From positions 6,657-70,656 of the forward strand of contig DHPF01000015.1 of NCBI GenBank assembly GCA_002407855.1: a DNA stretch of 64,000 nt, in the 5' to 3' direction. Numbering within the stretch: the first letter of the stretch is position 1; every line of letters begins with the position of its first letter. The notes beneath the pieces were generated by a model, which saw only the letters and a program-made list of their open reading frames with translations, was not told the DNA's origin and did not search any database. The DNA is from Bacteroidales bacterium UBA5371 (GTDB taxonomy: Bacteria; Bacteroidota; Bacteroidia; Bacteroidales; P3). The translations under genes and the position numbers were made by a program. Positions 63,952 through 64,000 of the stretch are shown here, piece after piece.

Positions 63952-64000
63952 ATGAAAATTGTTTTTTCGGAAATAAACTACTTAAAAGAGGATATAATCT
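63952..64000 (+). CDS. Start of a gene cut by the window end
   Basis: An ATG at 63952 opens a frame (MKIVFSEINYLKEDII) that continues beyond the window. The start reads like a strand-helix opening of a cytoplasmic enzyme, but 16 residues are too few to identify it. The 175 bp upstream (63777-63951) show no other gene. Confidence 0.5.
   Translation, partial: MKIVFSEINYLKEDII

Overview
This is an AT-rich chromosomal segment of a member of the Bacteroidota, most likely an anaerobic, Bacteroidales-like lineage. The evidence is a complete gldK-L-M-N type IX secretion (T9SS) cluster with a PorP/SprF protein, several T9SS sorting domains, TAnnTTTG-type promoters, few Shine-Dalgarno sequences, a SecDF fusion and lineage-specific families (DUF4270, a glycosyltransferase-5-only 'glycogen synthase'). 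Pyruvate:ferredoxin oxidoreductase, a 2-oxoacid:ferredoxin oxidoreductase operon, RnfA and acetate kinase indicate ferredoxin-based fermentation. Two superoxide dismutases suggest tolerance of some oxygen. No phage, insertion sequence or CRISPR array was seen.

Layout: 0.2-3.2 kb ssb, HU, a 30-residue basic protein and RNase G/E; 3.2-8.3 kb lptB, a polysaccharide deacetylase, hldD, kdsC and rlpA (envelope and LPS core); 8.4-14.4 kb porP and gldKLMN; 15.2-17.6 kb an exopolysaccharide-initiating transferase and a lipoprotein; 17.7-24.6 kb pcm, GT5 protein, DUF4270 lipoprotein, MORN-repeat protein, maf and a two-component pair; 24.7-27.2 kb prs-rplY-pth (minus strand) and tRNA-Leu(CAA); 27.4-33.1 kb a small exported protein, mscL, nifJ and a T9SS cargo; 33.9-37.6 kb hydrolase, orphan rnfA and two glycosyltransferases; 37.8-40.5 kb the kor/vor operon; 40.7-45.8 kb two sod genes, ackA, an acyltransferase and aspS; 45.9-48.2 kb a membrane protein/HTH pair and an MFS carrier; 48.5-62.5 kb secDF, then a TonB-type barrel, a 1593-residue sorting-domain protein and a PorV/PorQ protein, then greA and a HIT protein; 62.9-64 kb a methyltransferase-like protein and the start of another gene.

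The most unusual feature is not a gene. Eleven intergenic islands are built of contiguous units of 21 (sometimes 22) bp. The period is kept while the unit sequence changes between islands and even within one island. Several words recur at distant loci, and islands commonly switch to the reverse complement part-way, giving hairpins. All eleven lie next to at least one gene 3' end, all five convergent gaps of useful size have one, and none of the seven divergent gaps does. 21 bp equals two turns of B-DNA. Possible roles are transcription termination, an architectural-protein array or selfish repeat spread; the sequence alone cannot decide.
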